Shown one piece after another: positions 1 to 13,329 of a stretch of DNA of 64,000 nt. The stretch's first letter is position 1. Every line of letters begins with the position of its first letter. This DNA is from Gnetum montanum (taxonomy: Eukaryota; Streptophyta; Gnetopsida; Gnetales; Gnetaceae): the NCBI GenBank assembly GCA_015680685.1, contig MNCI01010837.1, positions 59,582 through 123,581 on the forward strand, written 5' to 3'. The translations under genes were made by a program, and so were the position numbers. The notes beneath the pieces were generated by a model. That model did no database searches. It was not told the origin of the DNA and worked only from the letters and a program-made list of their open reading frames with translations.

Positions 1-3000
1 AAATAATCCACAAGCAAATTCCAAGCAATAATCAACTTAATGCTCTTATACCAATCCTAGAGTAGGGTCACTCTTGATATTTTAAACCCTTCTATCACAC
101 CTATTGAATCTAGTTATTATAATAGACAATTCAATAAGCTAGAAAATAAGAAAACTAGCTATCTTCAATTAAAATAAAGAAGATTACAAATCAATGGTTT
201 CACCACCCACAACAACACAATCCACTCACAAACACTCAATGATACTGTAGAGCATGAGGCTCTACAACCACACAATGATTGTTCTCAATGCAAAACACAA
301 TTGAATGAGATCTCTCTTACAAACATAGGACAGAGATCCAAAAACACAATGCACATAAGAGTCACATATGCCAACACACACATAATTGACCTTAGAGCTA
401 CATACACACTCATGCACTCTACTCTCATGGCAATCTTAATCAACTCTCACCTCTCACCATGACCAAAACATGAAACAACAACAATATTTATTGGAAATTG
501 AAGTTAAGAACCCTAGAAACCTTTCCTGAAGCTCAACTTGAAGATTCCTAGCTATTTCCATCTTCTCTTGGCTTTTCTTGGTTGTTTCCCAACTTGGAAC
601 TACCAATTTGGAAGTTTCCTCGATTGTACAGGTTGCCTTGAACTTTTCCAAGATGTCTACTGCAACATTCAAGAGAGATGTCTTTGGGTAGTGGGAGTCA
701 TCTCTTGCTGAAGTGAAATGTCTTATTTGTAGCTTAGACATTTCCCAAAAGTTGGGATGTCTCCCATCAAAATGGGATGTCTCCTTAACAATTGGAATAT
801 CTCCTCCACATGTGAGATGTCTTCTGTTACAAGCCAGCACTCAGCAAAGATGTCTTCCAAACATGTGGGACGTGTCCTATTTCCTCCCGGTTCTTAGCCA
901 AGATGTCTTCTTGATCTCAAATACATCTCCATAGCATCTAAAACATGCAAAAACTATCTGTAGGGAAGAAAAAGGGGATCTGAAGAGGTGGCCCTATACC
1001 AACATTAAGGCTCCAAGTGACTATCCTTTTATTAAGGGATGTCCCTTGTCATTCTATCTAAGATTGGTGATCTTGTGTTGGCTACAAGGGCTTAGATTTT
1101 AGAGGTGCTTGATAGTGTTAGCCCCCATCATTTTATTGAATCTTAGTGTTCCTTTCTGTATGAGCTACAAGAGTTCTATAATAATTGGATGGCCAAAAGG
1201 TTCATTGAGTACTGATTAAAATAAAAAGAAATTATGCATATTGTTGATTGATTGTGTCTTTTGCATGATGGAAGGGGAAGTGCACATGTTTTGTTTTGTT
1301 TAGCATTTTTATGGCCATTTTTGGGGGATTTGTTAAGAAAGTTTTCCAAGTCCCAATTGGTTGTTAAATGATCCTTTATTCAAGCCTACATTTGTTTCAT
1401 TGTGAAAGCAATAGTGGCTCAAAATTAAGTTGTGAAGTTTGGAATAGTTTGGCACTATGTTAATCTATCATGGAAGTCAAGCTTGAATTGGAATACACTA
1501 TTCACTTTTCTAATGATTATGTTCTCATTTAGCATAATTATATGGAAATTACTCCTCTATTTGCTCATAAATCAGATTTCAATATCCTTGGTGATAAGTA
1601 TGTCTGATTCAGAGACTCTTATTTTTTTCATTGTTGTTTTCTAGTGTCAGTGTTTCATTTCACCAGCAGCAAATCCTATAAATTTGTAAGATCTTTGTTA
1701 GGTTTGGTATGAAATTTAGACAGCAAATGAAACTAAAGTTGGCATAGCTGCTATTTAATCCCCCATATTTCTACCTTCACATTTAAAGTACTTGTAGAGA
1801 TTTAGAAGTTCTTTAGGATAGAGGAAAATAATGTTCAATTCCCACAACCTATTATGGACTGTTGAGAATCAAACTTAACCTATGGTTCTGAAAAAGAAAC
1901 GAAATATGTTGTAACTGTTTCCTTTTATCTTCACACTCCCAATGATTACTTAGAATTGTACTAATGGCTGATGACTAAGGTAACTCTCCTTTGATTATTG
2001 TGTGTGACTTTCTTTTATGGCACTTAAAAACTTACTTGAGATGCACCCTTAAAAATTTGCGATTGTCATACTGATTATAAGATTTAGAATGGCATACCTT
2101 TGTGAAGTATCATGCTAAGATTGAGCTTGTGAAAGAAAACTTTCAGTTTGTACATGAATCTTCTGTATATTTTCCTGAGCTAATTGTAACTCTGCATTGT
2201 TTGAAAACAGATCTTGATGTTTTGTCACAATGCAAACCCTTGCATACATCAAAAGGCATAGTGCCATTGTAAGTCTATCAGATCCATAGGAAGATAAAAA
2301 TGGTTGCATGATCTTTTTGAAAATTTGTTTATCCCAAATGTCAAGATTCAGGCCCAAAATCCAAACTCAAATACATTTCCATATACTTCAGGATTAAAAT
2401 CTTGTTTCTGAATATTGGTTTGTTGTGGATAGAATATCCAAAATCAAAAAGGAGTTGATATTGCCAAGCCAATTAGAATTCTATTCAGTTCAGGTAGACC
2501 ATGATATAAAAATATTTAAAAGATTATCTATTTTTTTAGAACATTAATTTGAGAGTTCCAATTTTAACCATATTACTCATTTCATAACATGAAGCGTTAC
2601 ATAAACAATATCCAACAAATATAGCTTAATACTTGTTCTACCCTGCATGCTAGATATCTTGGATTTTGATAGAGCAACACCATTTATGGTCAGTATTTTC
2701 TTGTGAAGATTTACGATCCTTTTCATGATGAATCCTCTTTTGCCACATTGGTTTTATCTGCCAACTATAAAGCTATTTATTTTTAAAAGAATTAATTCTA
2801 ATCTGGGACTTTTGATCTTCTTCAACTTCTTCAAACCTGTTGTTGAAATCCTTGGTTGTACCTCTATGCATTTTTTTTTCTTCTTTCATGCCCGAATTTA
2901 GCCATGTCAACTGAAATCTGTATTGCTATCATAACTGCTGCATAGATCAACTGAAGGTAGGAAGCTTTACATCAGGTTTCACCATAAATATATATGGTTT

Positions 3001-3593
3001 TGAATATTTTTTTGAAGGAAAAGTCAGGTCATATTAGATAAGTTTAAGGACAGAAACCTTAGCAAGATCCCATGGGTTAGCACTCCCTAGGATGGAAAGA
3101 CGCCACAGGAAAGCATTTCCAACGAGGAACCAAGAAGGTTAGGTCACCACAATTAAAAAACATAAAAATTAAAAACAAAAAACAAAAAATTAGCCTATGC
3201 ACTGGCCAGAAACCCAGGGACCGGCTGTCCATCTCAATCAATTGCACCTCCCTGGCAGGACTTTGGTTTTGAATTTTTTATTTAGTATATTAGTATAATA
3301 TTATAATTTTTCCGATCTTTGCACCATGGCTGCAAGATTACAACTAATTTGAAGATGTCCTCTACCTGTTCCAATATGTTTGATGTTATGCTTATGGGCA
3401 CTAATGGAGGTAGTCAAGAGATTAGAGAACATTGAATGTGGATTAACCTTCGCAGGCTTTTATAGCAGAAAATAAGTTCTACTAAATTAGTTTAGCTTTG
3501 GTAAAAATTTAGACAGTATTGTGTGGTTGTAGGCCACATTTATTCTCATTTTTGGTTGAAATGTAGTACTGTTTGTTTTGAATTGCATTGCAG
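1..3593. other. Upstream flank without a recognisable gene
   Basis: I recognise no gene here. The DNA is AT-rich, reading frames are short and none shows a familiar protein pattern. Positions 1-480 and 2,990-3,250 look like repeat-derived sequence because of their even composition and short A-rich runs, but I could not assign a family. The stretch lies directly upstream of the first recognisable SEC8 pseudogene exon at 3,594 and could be an intron or 5' flank of that gene. The earlier SEC8 exons were looked for by eye and not found. Confidence 0.4.
651..915. repeat. Cluster of ATGTCT-centred degenerate repeats
   Basis: About eight copies of a core ATGTCT (often as GGATGTCTCC or AGATGTCTTC) occur in roughly 270 bp, spaced irregularly by about 20-60 bp. 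The minus strand stays open for 128 codons across it (454-840), which is more easily explained by the repetitive make-up than by coding. The nature of the parent repeat is unknown. Confidence 0.45.
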
Positions 3594-4315
3594 GTCCAGC
3601 TGCGTTTAGGCCACGAGCTAATGCCGTTGCAGTGTATTCTCCGTCAATTGAGAACGGCCATCCAGTACTTCAAGGTTTATTGGCCATTGATCATTCTGCA
3701 AAGGAGGTCTGTCTGTCCATCTCTCTCTCACCTCGTGACACACAGATTTAGAGGAAAACATGGGCTGTTTGACCGTTTCAGCTATCAAAAGCAGAGAGCA
3801 TATGAAATGAACTTATTTTTCCTAAATAAGTTTGCAAAATAATAGATTTGTTTCAATATGATGCTTTCATTCTTAAGTTTTAAGTTATATATTTAGTTAA
3901 GCATGATGATAATATTATTTTGTATTTGTTAGGTGCTGGGATGGGCACAAGCCATGCCGAAGTAGGCAGATGAACTTGTGGAATATGTACAAACATTCCT
4001 TGAATGTGCATATGAAAGATGTCGGACATCTTATATGGAGGTAAGGTATATGCTAATTTTACATATGATTCTAATTATTGCACAATTTCGTTTCTGCTGG
4101 GTTCATGAACTTGTATCTTTGAAACACTATTTAATTATAAACACTCAGTAGGAGCATGTAAAAGAGGTTTCTGGTAAATTTTAGAAATGATTATTTTATG
4201 AAAACTAATACATGAGAAACTGTTGTAGATTGAAAATGATGTGAAATAGATTGCAGTTAAGAAATCTAATTTTGCAGTGAAAGATTTTTTGCATATTGTG
4301 CAAATGAGGTGTTAT

Positions 4316-4440
4316 TTTCTTGGTAAGAGTCTTGGCTTGTAACCCCAGGTCATAGGTTTGATGCCACTGGACAGCACTGAGTTATAAATTTAAAAATAAA
4401 AATCTGTAAAAGGAATCCTAAAATTGGTCAGATAGATGAA
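4316..4440 (+). repeat. Degenerate tRNA-derived SINE in a SEC8 intron
   Basis: A tRNA-like head is visible: an A-box-like region around 4320-4335 and a B-box-like AGGTTTGATGCC at 4353-4364 with the usual spacing. An unrelated tail with A/T-rich stretches follows. Such heads drive pol III transcription in plant SINEs. The cloverleaf is not intact, so this is not a tRNA gene. It lies in the intron after the 3933-4040 exon. Confidence 0.5.
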
Positions 4441-6794
4441 GGGATGTTAGTGGACTGAAGTAAAAAATTTCAGTTTCACTTTCATTTATTAAAATGCTTG
4501 AATTTATCAGTCAAAGACTTTTATTTTATATGCCTTTAAAGGAAAAATGGTTATATAGCTAACATCAAACAATTAATAATCCTTACTAATTGAATTTGCA
4601 GTTAAAGAAAAACATGTTTCAGAAATTTTATGTTCACTATAATATCAAGGTAAATGACTTGTTGATTAAGGTGTGTAACTTGCATTCTACAAGTTACAAA
4701 TTCAATCCAGATATGTCGCCACTGAGATATACAAGCATTATGCAAAAAACTATTGAAACTAACCTAGTTCAATAGGTCCATAGGGTCTTGGACATCATTA
4801 AAAAAGTAGTTTCAATTTCAGTTATCTCAGCCTTGCTCAGCCTTGCAAATGCTCTTATTGGTAGTCATAGAAATCACTTTCCCTCTTGACTGTGCACAAG
4901 TTCTGTGCAGTTCAGCAAGCATAAAATTCATTTATTTTCTGAAACCACTGCTACAGGAAAATAAAAGAAGGATAAAAATGAAGTACACACGGGTTGCTTT
5001 ATCTACCAGGCTGAACAAAAACAAAATATGAATGGTATCTTTCCAAATAGCAACGTTAGTACATTAAGCAACAATGAGATCAAAGATTGGAACAGGCTAG
5101 CAAAAAATTATTTTCATGAGGATCAGATGCCATGAGGCCTAAGTGTTCCTCATACTGGCTTTCAAAACAGCAGCTTCGTTGAAAAAATTTAATAATGGTT
5201 TTATAATATTCTATCATTTACATCAACATATCCTGTGGAACTGTTTACGGTGATCTGTTGATAATTGAAAATCTAATGCCTGCTTAATGTAGAAAGCAAT
5301 CATTGATATGAATTGTTGTTCTGAAATCTATGAAATGTACATTTGTATAGTATGTTTTAAGTTACAAAAAAGAAAACTATTGGTGATCCTAGATATGCAT
5401 GAAATCAACTAGTCTGTGTTTTTAATTCCTGCTATTCTTAGAAGAATGTTTTTAACTAAGAAAACTTATTTATTCCGTGCATTTCTTATAAAGGAAGATA
5501 TTGTGCAATAATGCCCCGAATGTCAAGTATTAGTATTGCGTTATTCATGATTTTAGCATATGCAAAATAATGATGAATATGATTTGAAGGTTTACCTAAT
5601 ATGATAGGAAATTTAAAAAATAAAAAGCTGGACTATGTACTTTAGATAAGGTTGGTATGATGATGATGAAGAGAAGTTTTGAAAATAAGAGGAAAAATGC
5701 AATATACAGTTAGAAATCCCATCTAATTTTAGTGGTAATTGATCATTACCACACGTTGCAAAGTGTAAGAGTGTAAGTGTTGCTACTTTTTTAATTGGTT
5801 TGAATTGATATTGTTTATGAATAATAGAAAATGAAAGGTACATTTTAATTTTAATGTTGGCTTCTTCATGCCAGTATTTTTGAATTATGTTTGAAAGATA
5901 AATGCAAATGTGTAGTTCAATTCAATAAATGAATCAAAATATTAAACATTGTTATTTTGTTCTAGCAATGATTAAATTTCTTTAGTGGTTCGATTCTGTT
6001 AAATGGTGCACGAGAGGAAATCTCCAAATGAATTACAATTTGTTTGCAAACTATTCTAGTGCATTACTAAATGATATGATACAACAGGCAGTTTTAGAAA
6101 AACAAAGCTATATACTGATTGGGAGAATGGATGTTGAGAATCTAATGAAGCATGAAACATCTATGCTCTTTGAAAGCTCACTAGATGATTAGCATTCTAG
6201 ACACAAGGATGCTGAAAGCCTACAAGTAGAGATGGAGATGGATAATTTTCTTTTAAGTCTACATCCAATTAAACAGGCATAACCTCTTTCTGCAACATAT
6301 AGAGATCGAGAATTTGTTTGGCTTATATCTTGTAACCGTTTTGTAATCTTTTAACCTTCTTATATTGCCAGGAAAATCTCATCTGTGACAATAACAAGCA
6401 TGTATTGTTAGTTGCACTAAGTGATTCTTTGGAGTATGTTGCTAACTTAATTGAGAGGCAAGTGAATGTGTTCATATCGATAATTTGATGTTGAAGTTAT
6501 TATTCATCAATATGTTTTTTCAAAGTTTTCTTCTTGTTTCAAGGATATATAACAGTAGTTATGCATGGCAAAAAAGAAAAGATGACAAAATTTCCTGGTA
6601 TCTTGAAATTCACCCCATCAAGCATTAAAATTAAATTCTGCTTCCAACATATGGCAGCATGATGACTTTGAACCTTAGTTGTGATTAGGCTAGGATGATG
6701 ATGATGGTTAGTTTGAATTTTAGCTGTGTGTATTTGACTTTGATACATAATGCATCATCATTATTATTTTTGCATTATATTTTATGTTTCCTAC

Positions 6795-7030
6795 CAAGTA
6801 GGTAGTTCATTGTGTGACTAGGATTTGCAAGCAAGAGGCTGTCAGTTTGAGGCACGGTTGATGTACCTTTTTGTTCTAAGTTCTATGAAAGAGTTGTATG
6901 GGCTATATGTCTTGGGAATATACCTATAGTCAAAATAAGTTTTGAGTTCCAACAGCCCCTATCATTGTGACAATGATTTCAAGAGGACTCTGCCGGAGTG
7001 AACCTCTATTCTAAATTTTATATGAAGAGG
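6795..7030 (+). repeat. Probable tRNA-derived SINE in a SEC8 intron
   Basis: A block beginning near 6,795 has a tRNA-like layout, with a B-box-like CAGTTTGAGGCA near 6,845 after an A-box-like segment, then a non-tRNA body of about 180 bp. Composition differs from the surrounding AT-rich intron. The family is not identified and the ends are approximate. Confidence 0.4.
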
Positions 7031-7490
7031 AAAAAATTAAATGGTTTTACAAGGTACAGAGAATTAATTCTTCTTAGGGATTGGTTTTAACCTTGATGTT
7101 GAGAAAGCACTTATATCCTTTTAATCTTTTTGAGATGGAAAAACAAAATATAAGGATGTTTTTAGGTGTGAATGTCCACTGCAATCAAGAAAGTTCACAC
7201 AAAACTACAGAATTTCTGAATAGAATTTCCAGTTTCATAATTCTTGGTACTCAAAATTTTTTAAATTAAGAAGTCTGAAACAGACGATTCAAGGGTTTTG
7301 AAATACTGACAACAATTAATGAGCTCTTAGCAAAGATAAGAAATTTAACGGTGAGGCATGATATTGACTTGATGCAGCTGTTAATCATTGATTATAATCA
7401 ATATCCTCAGGCTTGGACAATCTTCAGTCACAATAAACGATGCAATGAATGACCGAACATCTGAAGCGCATCACAGGAGAACTACTAGTG

Positions 7491-7586
7491 CCCTGACAAA
7501 AAGCCTTGTGACACTTTCAGAGCAATATAGAAGCTTGGCCCTGACAAAAAGCCTTGTGACACTTTCAAAGCAATATAGAAGCTTGG
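7491..7586 (+). repeat. 48-bp tandem duplication inside a SEC8 exon
   Basis: The 48-bp unit at 7491-7538 is repeated directly at 7539-7586 with one substitution (GAG to AAG). It encodes 16 residues (LTKSLVTLS, E or K, QYRSLA) in the stretch where plant SEC8 has a single ASxADEYRKLA-like segment. The reading frame is preserved, so it is an in-frame duplication that arose before or during decay. Confidence 0.85.
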
Positions 7587-8689
7587 CTGGTGAATGCCTA
7601 TGAATTTTGAGGATTGAGATGTAGCTGGAAACATTGTTTCATTTACAAGTGCAGTATTAGTAGTTTTTAACTAGGGGTTGTTGTATATCATTTATTATGG
7701 TATATAATCCGTCACTGTAATAGAATTGACATAAAGAGCAAATATGCAAATTTCTTGACATATGTACAACAAAGTTAATGGCATGTGTTTTACCTCTGTA
7801 GGGAATGTCTAATTGAGAATACGTAGAAGATCATGATGCCGAGGAGCCTGAAGCTTTTATTATTTCCTTTGTTACACAGGTTTGTTGCAATTTTCACCTT
7901 TATTTTTACTGTGGGAGACATTTTCAGTATGTAAAATGGTGAAAACCTTAAATTCACTGAAAAGTGAGTATCATGTTTTAGTCTTTGCTACAATATTTAA
8001 TATTTCGTTCTCAGGTATTTGACATCTGTTTATTCACTGAAATTTATTATAATGTCGAATAAGAAGCCCCAAGAACCTATTGGGCAGAGCATTTATAGAA
8101 GTCGAGTAAAACTAAAACTGCCTTCAATGTAGTGGCCTAAGGCCAAAGCAGGAATTTGGAAAGCATTCAAATTATCTGCTATTATCCCCTGCTAGTTTTG
8201 AAGAGACTTGATAAAAGAGCATTCAAGGAAGATGCGATATTCATCCTCCATTTTGTTATTTTGGCACATTTCACATTTTTTAATGTGAAATTTTCTTTCA
8301 TTAATTTGTTTCAGTTTTCAGGTGATGTAAATTCATTTGTGCTCTACTGGTTCGTAGTTCCTATATGTAATGCTACTGTAACAAAATATGCTATCAGAGC
8401 TGCAAAAAAGAATTCATGAACTAGACATGCAGTTTTCGATGCTGAAGCTAGTAAATTAAAAAGAAGAATAGAATGGCCTGACTAAAAGCGATCGATCCAT
8501 ATCCAGCTTCCAAAAAATTACGCTGGTTGAGGCACACATGCCTTACAAATAATTACAAAGTTTGAAAGATTATTGGATCTGTCCTGAGAGCAGAGGTTTC
8601 ATAAAAATAATGCTCCAGAATGGGAGATGGGCAATGGTAATGTTGTGCCCATATTGAAAAATAATAAAACTGTAGAAGCATTGAGACTG

Positions 8690-9140
8690 GTTTGTGGCCA
8701 GTTGCATGCCCTATGAATTACCAAAATTTGACATCATTCATAGCATCATTCGATAAGAGAAAGAAGAGGGGATTGTTGAATCAACTTCAGAATTACAGAA
8801 TGCAACCTGGAGAGAGGATTTGGGACATGGTTACAAATTAACCCTCATATGAGACAACTTATGTAATTGTTTGGAAGTTGCATTGTTTGGAAGAATTATG
8901 GACTGGTAAGAAGCCAGAGTTTAAACCCATTACAATTTTCAGATGAAAAGCATACTATCACATCCATTATAGGACCAAACATGAGTTGAAGGCCAGAGAT
9001 GGCACATGTGTGGGGATGGAAAGTTGACAAAAGCCTATGGTGTTTGGGATTCAGATAAGCAGGAATTGGTGATCTCCAAGGACTTAACATTTGACAAGGA
9101 GGCACTGATGAACAATGTTGATTGAAGAGTTCCATTAATA
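8690..9140 (+). pseudogene. Ty1/copia fragment: gag piece joined to integrase C-terminus
   Basis: On the plus strand, a short gag-like segment (LLNQLQNYRMQPGERIWDMV, about 8775-8835) is followed almost at once by LWTGKKPEFK, AYYHI, KHELKARDGTCVG and a broken FGIQ segment (8890-9110). The second group follows the usual copia integrase C-terminus (TGKKP...YAHI...K.DA...FVGY). The protease and integrase core expected between them are missing, so this is an internally deleted remnant. It lies in the big SEC8 intron and faces a minus-strand copia fragment. Confidence 0.68.
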
Positions 9141-9329
9141 AAAGAACATACAGATAACTTCATCATGAGTCTTTATATTCAGAATGCAATTAAAGAATTT
9201 AAGAATCTGAATCTAATGTAAGAATGGTCACATGTTTTTTGTGATTCAAGCATATGGCTATTGGAGATTACTTAATCTTCATACCCAAGTAATAATGAGC
9301 TATCCCTATGTCTGAAATCTAAAACATCA

Positions 9330-12210
9330 TCATCACTTTATTCTTGAAGTCATTTTTGCGTTATTACCTGTTAAAAATATAATATCATCCACATAAATGG
9401 CGAGGAGCAGTAACTCGTTCATGTTACTCTATGGCATGTACAAATTATTATCTTTTGCAAAATTTTTTAAGTTTGAGCACTTGAGCAATTCATTAAGCTT
9501 ACAGTACCAATTTCTCGAAATTTTTTGAAGTCCATAAAGGGATTTCACCAATTTCCGTACCTGCCATGAAGTTTTCAGATAATCGTTCAATTGTTCTAAG
9601 TATATATATTTGAAATGATTTCAAGTTTTTCATTACAACCAAAGATATATTAGTTGAAATGTTGCCATTTCTACCTTGAGCAAAGGTCTTCTTATAGTTG
9701 ATTCATTGGACTTGCAAAATTTTTTAACGCAAACCTAGCCTTGTAAATGCCCAACAATGTTTGATGATTTTTCTATTTGGTGGTGTTGTCACTGCTATCC
9801 AGAATCCCCTTCAACATGTAATACTTCATGTGCATGGTCTTCTAGCAATGCTTTGATAAAGCTTACTAGCAGTATTTCGAATTTCCAAACCTAGTAGCTT
9901 TGGAATATGGGCTAGCACTTTGTTTTCCTTCATTGCTCATAGCTCATTAGAGGCACATCTCTATCACTATTTATTCCATTCTTGTTTACTGTAGAGTCCA
10001 CTTTCGTTAAGGAAGTTTCCTTGTCCCATAGTTTTAGAATTTGATGGTTCCTCTCTTCTTGTGATGTCATCCTTGCATCCATTCCCATTTTCATTGATCA
10101 CGAGTGGATTGCTAGGTAATGTTATATTGGAGGTAAGTTTATTGTCAGGGTCATAATTGCTTTCATCACAAATAACTTTCTTTCAGACAAGTAGCCTTTG
10201 AAAGTCAGTACTGGATATGGTTTTTGCCATCTGAACTTCCTTTAGGCACCAGAAGTTGAGTCTTTTGATGGGACAGTGGTTTATGATGCATGCATTAGTG
10301 ATGATGGTTATTTCACATCAACATTTGGGCATGCAATAGCATGCATCATGTCATTTCCGCTAGATTCTCACTCTCTTGCACTCCTAATCATTATGTTTCA
10401 ACATGTAGCATGCTGTCACTTTATGCTTGATATCAATCTTTTTCGGGTAACTCTGTAACTCCTCATTTAGGTATGCTTGGTCACTGTTTATGCTGAAAGT
10501 AGCAATTTTCTGTCTTGTTTCATTTTCTACTGTCTATTTGAATTCTTGAAAGTGCTCAGCAACATGAGACTTGTAACACCAAAGATAAACGCACACCTTC
10601 CACATAACTTCATCAATAAGGTAAGGTAAATAGTTCTTTCCTCCAACAATAGTGATAGTACTGTAACTTTCTATGTGGATAATTAGTTTGGTTTTCTTTT
10701 GGCACTAGCTGCCTTGCATTAGAACTTATGTTGGGGGTGGCTGATTCTTAAGATGCTCTGAAACTCCACTCATTGTTTTGGACAACTTCTTTAGGTATAC
10801 AAAATTCCAAAATTGAGATGTTCATATCTAAAGTGCCACAGCTTAATGTCTCTTCAATGTCTTGCATGAAAACCATATAGAGGATGGATTTTGAAGGACT
10901 CATTATCTGCAACAAAGGTTGCTATGACTTATCTAATTTTCTCGCTTTGAACATTGCATTCTAGTATTTGGGCTCTTATCTATGTCAAAGGATAGCTTTT
11001 ATCTGAACTTAAGAAATTATAGATGGAAAGAAGCAGGATATTTAATAATTTTAGATAGTAATATACATTAAAGATCAATTTATTGTCATGGACACTTATA
11101 TGAACATCATCAATTCTTTTATACTTGCATACTACTTTGGTTGGAGATACCAGATGAATTCAATGATATTCCCTGTTACATGTCTAGAGCAACTGGAATC
11201 TAGCTATTATTTCTAAGTTTCAGTTTTAGTAGATGAGAGTAGACATTTGATTTTCATTAGTGTCTTCCAAGTTCAGGTTCTCCATAGCTTGCCCATACAC
11301 ATTACCTTTTTTAAAAAAATCAGCTTGATTGCAGTGTTTAAAAGTCAGTAAATTAGTCATATCGGTAAAAAAAGAGAATTCAAAAAAAATGTTGAGATTG
11401 ATAAGTCAGTTTTAAAAATTGCATGAATTAGATGAAAAACATGGATATTTTATAGGAAAAAATACAAGGAAGAAAGTTGAAGTCTGGCATGCATTTTAAT
11501 ATGGCAAGTGATCACCAAACAGAGCTGGAGTCTTCTTCTTGGGTATTTTGGCTATGGCTTTTTTCCGGGCTCCAGAGATTTTATGATTTTTAAAATTAAA
11601 CCAACAATTTTTCACTGGGGACAGGGAGGGTACAGTACGTGGTGAAATTGATTACAAAGGAAGCATTTATGAAGGATTCCCATCACAGTTTTTACTGCTA
11701 TGTCCTTTCTTTTTCATACTTGGAACTTTCTCCGGAGTTTTCTTTTCAGTTAATTTATTCTCTGGTGATTAATGGTTTGAAACGAACTCCACAAAGGTGA
11801 TCTTTATATTTGTGGTGTCAATGGCAACTCTAAAGCCTCTATATTTCTTTGGGGGCAAGTCCAGTGCTACCATCTCAGGATTGTAAGCTAACGACAACTT
11901 TCTTGTTCAACACTTCATTCTGCTATGACTAGTAACCATTTCACTAATGCTTTCTTCTGGCAGCATTTAATGATTGTTAATTTTTTGCATCAGATTTTTC
12001 TTTTTGGCCTTACCAATACATTTTTACAACTTACGGAGCAAATTCAGTGTTGCTGCTACCATCTCAGGATTTTCATCTAATGACTACGTCATTCGAATTC
12101 ACCGCTTTGTTCTGTTAAATCTAACCATCACCAATGCTTTCTTCTGGAATCATTGTATGATTGTTAATTTTTTTGCATCAGATGTCTCTTTTTGGCCTTA
12201 ATATATTGTT
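9330..12210 (-). pseudogene. Degenerate Ty1/copia polyprotein, gag to reverse transcriptase
   Basis: Reading the minus strand from right to left, the copia order gag-integrase-RT can be followed through many frameshifts. A gag-like region with LDLPPKKYRGF and a GHSSKNC zinc-knuckle remnant lies at about 11,640-11,880. The GAG-pre-integrase segment LWHFRYEHLNFG is at about 10,800-10,860. Integrase with GGKNYLPYLIDE and HFQEFK lies at about 10,250-10,680. RT follows at about 9,340-9,780 with KSLYGLQ and LLLAIYVDDIIFLTGN; the catalytic YVDD is at 9384-9395. RNase H was not found and no LTRs were recognised. It sits inside the large SEC8 intron, opposite in orientation to that pseudogene. Confidence 0.8.
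11866..12205. repeat. Diverged ~170-180 bp direct duplication in copia gag region
   Basis: Two consecutive blocks each begin with GTGCTACCATCTCAGGATT (the second is slightly changed) and contain CTTTCTTCTGG, ATGATTGTTAATTTTTT, GCATCAGAT and CTTTTTGGCCTTA in the same order (about 11,866-12,012 and 12,050-12,202). They differ by many substitutions, so the duplication is old. On the minus strand they fall in the gag end of the copia remnant. Confidence 0.7.
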
Positions 12211-12628
12211 AGGTATTTCAGATGCCTTGAGGATGTTAACTAAAGAAAACAAGGAAGCCTTTGCAAATGTCCTTGTCAAAGATTGTGTATCATTACCTTG
12301 TAAGGCAGAGAAAAATGATAATACTGATGTACTAATTTTCCTAGAACGGTGTAATCCCTTTGTGAATTTTACTTGAGAACGTCTACAGGACTGTATTGTT
12401 ACATATAGCCTTGTTCCCCACACTCTGTATCACAACCTAATTAATGAAGTATGTCTTCTTCAGAATCCTTATCTTAATTTGTTATTTGCAATATTCGTGT
12501 AATATTCAGGAGGAACAATAGCCACCGTTCCATTCAAGAGCAAAACACGTATGGAATTTTTGACTTTTCCACTTTAAACATGATTTATTGCAAGCTCGAG
12601 GAGTGGACATGGTGTACTTTATTCTTGA

Positions 12629-12680
12629 GGTAGGAATTCGAACACGAGTCTGGCCGATTAGCTGCACTACCAAAGAGCAC
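12629..12680 (-). repeat. tRNA-like SINE head
   Basis: On the minus strand the segment reads as a pol III promoter: an A-box-like TTTGGTAGTGCAGC followed about 25 nt later by a B-box-like GTGTTCGAATTCC. It lacks a full acceptor stem and the cloverleaf is not convincing, so a SINE head is favoured over a tRNA gene. It lies in the large SEC8 intron next to the copia gag end. Confidence 0.45.
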
Positions 12681-13329
12681 GGTCCTTTTGGAAACTTTGC
12701 CCATCATGCAGTTGAACCGTCGTGTATGTTCCTTTGATTACTATTTAATGGCATCATAGTAGGTCTCTTGGGTGGCTAAGGACTCTCAAGTGAAAATGAA
12801 CACACTTCACCCCGTTGTTCACAGGATAGCCATGGATCATCACACTTGAGGGCTAAGGCTTATGAGAGGAAAAATGGGGTTTTCCAAAGTCACCTAGTGA
12901 TTATGGCTAACCGTTCTCCAACATCACCTATCCTACACTCACATGATCATGATGATTACATGATAAGTTAGCACAAATCTCATGCTTCATGATCTAACAT
13001 AACTATAGAAACTAAAACCTTGAAAAAGACTAGGAAGAATCAAAACATTATTGAAATATATAGTATAAAAGAGATTTTATATAATAATACTAGGAAATAT
13101 TATATAAAGGATTATACTTACATTATTTTCGAATGGTGTTCTGATGACCCAATGCCTAATAACTCAAAAGATCATAATGATTACTAAAATCATATGCAAA
13201 GCAAAAATCAAAACAATATGTTAAGAAAGAAAGGATGGAAGTGCAAAGGAAATATGCAAATGTGACTATATACAAATGAAATGCATGACGAAGAAGAAGA
13301 AAACATGCAACTAAGAATCTACTAGGTGT

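Noticed and set aside
454-840. A 128-codon minus-strand ORF
   Set aside because: No domain resemblance, and it overlaps the ATGTCT repeat cluster, which by itself avoids stops in that frame.
7491-7586. CRISPR-like direct repeats
   Set aside because: The two repeats are adjacent without spacers, lie in a plant gene exon and number only two; no CRISPR array exists in the window.
12178-12423. An 81-codon ORF on the minus strand and overlapping plus-strand ORF
   Set aside because: Neither shows a known motif; they flank the copia gag remnant and are probably chance frames.
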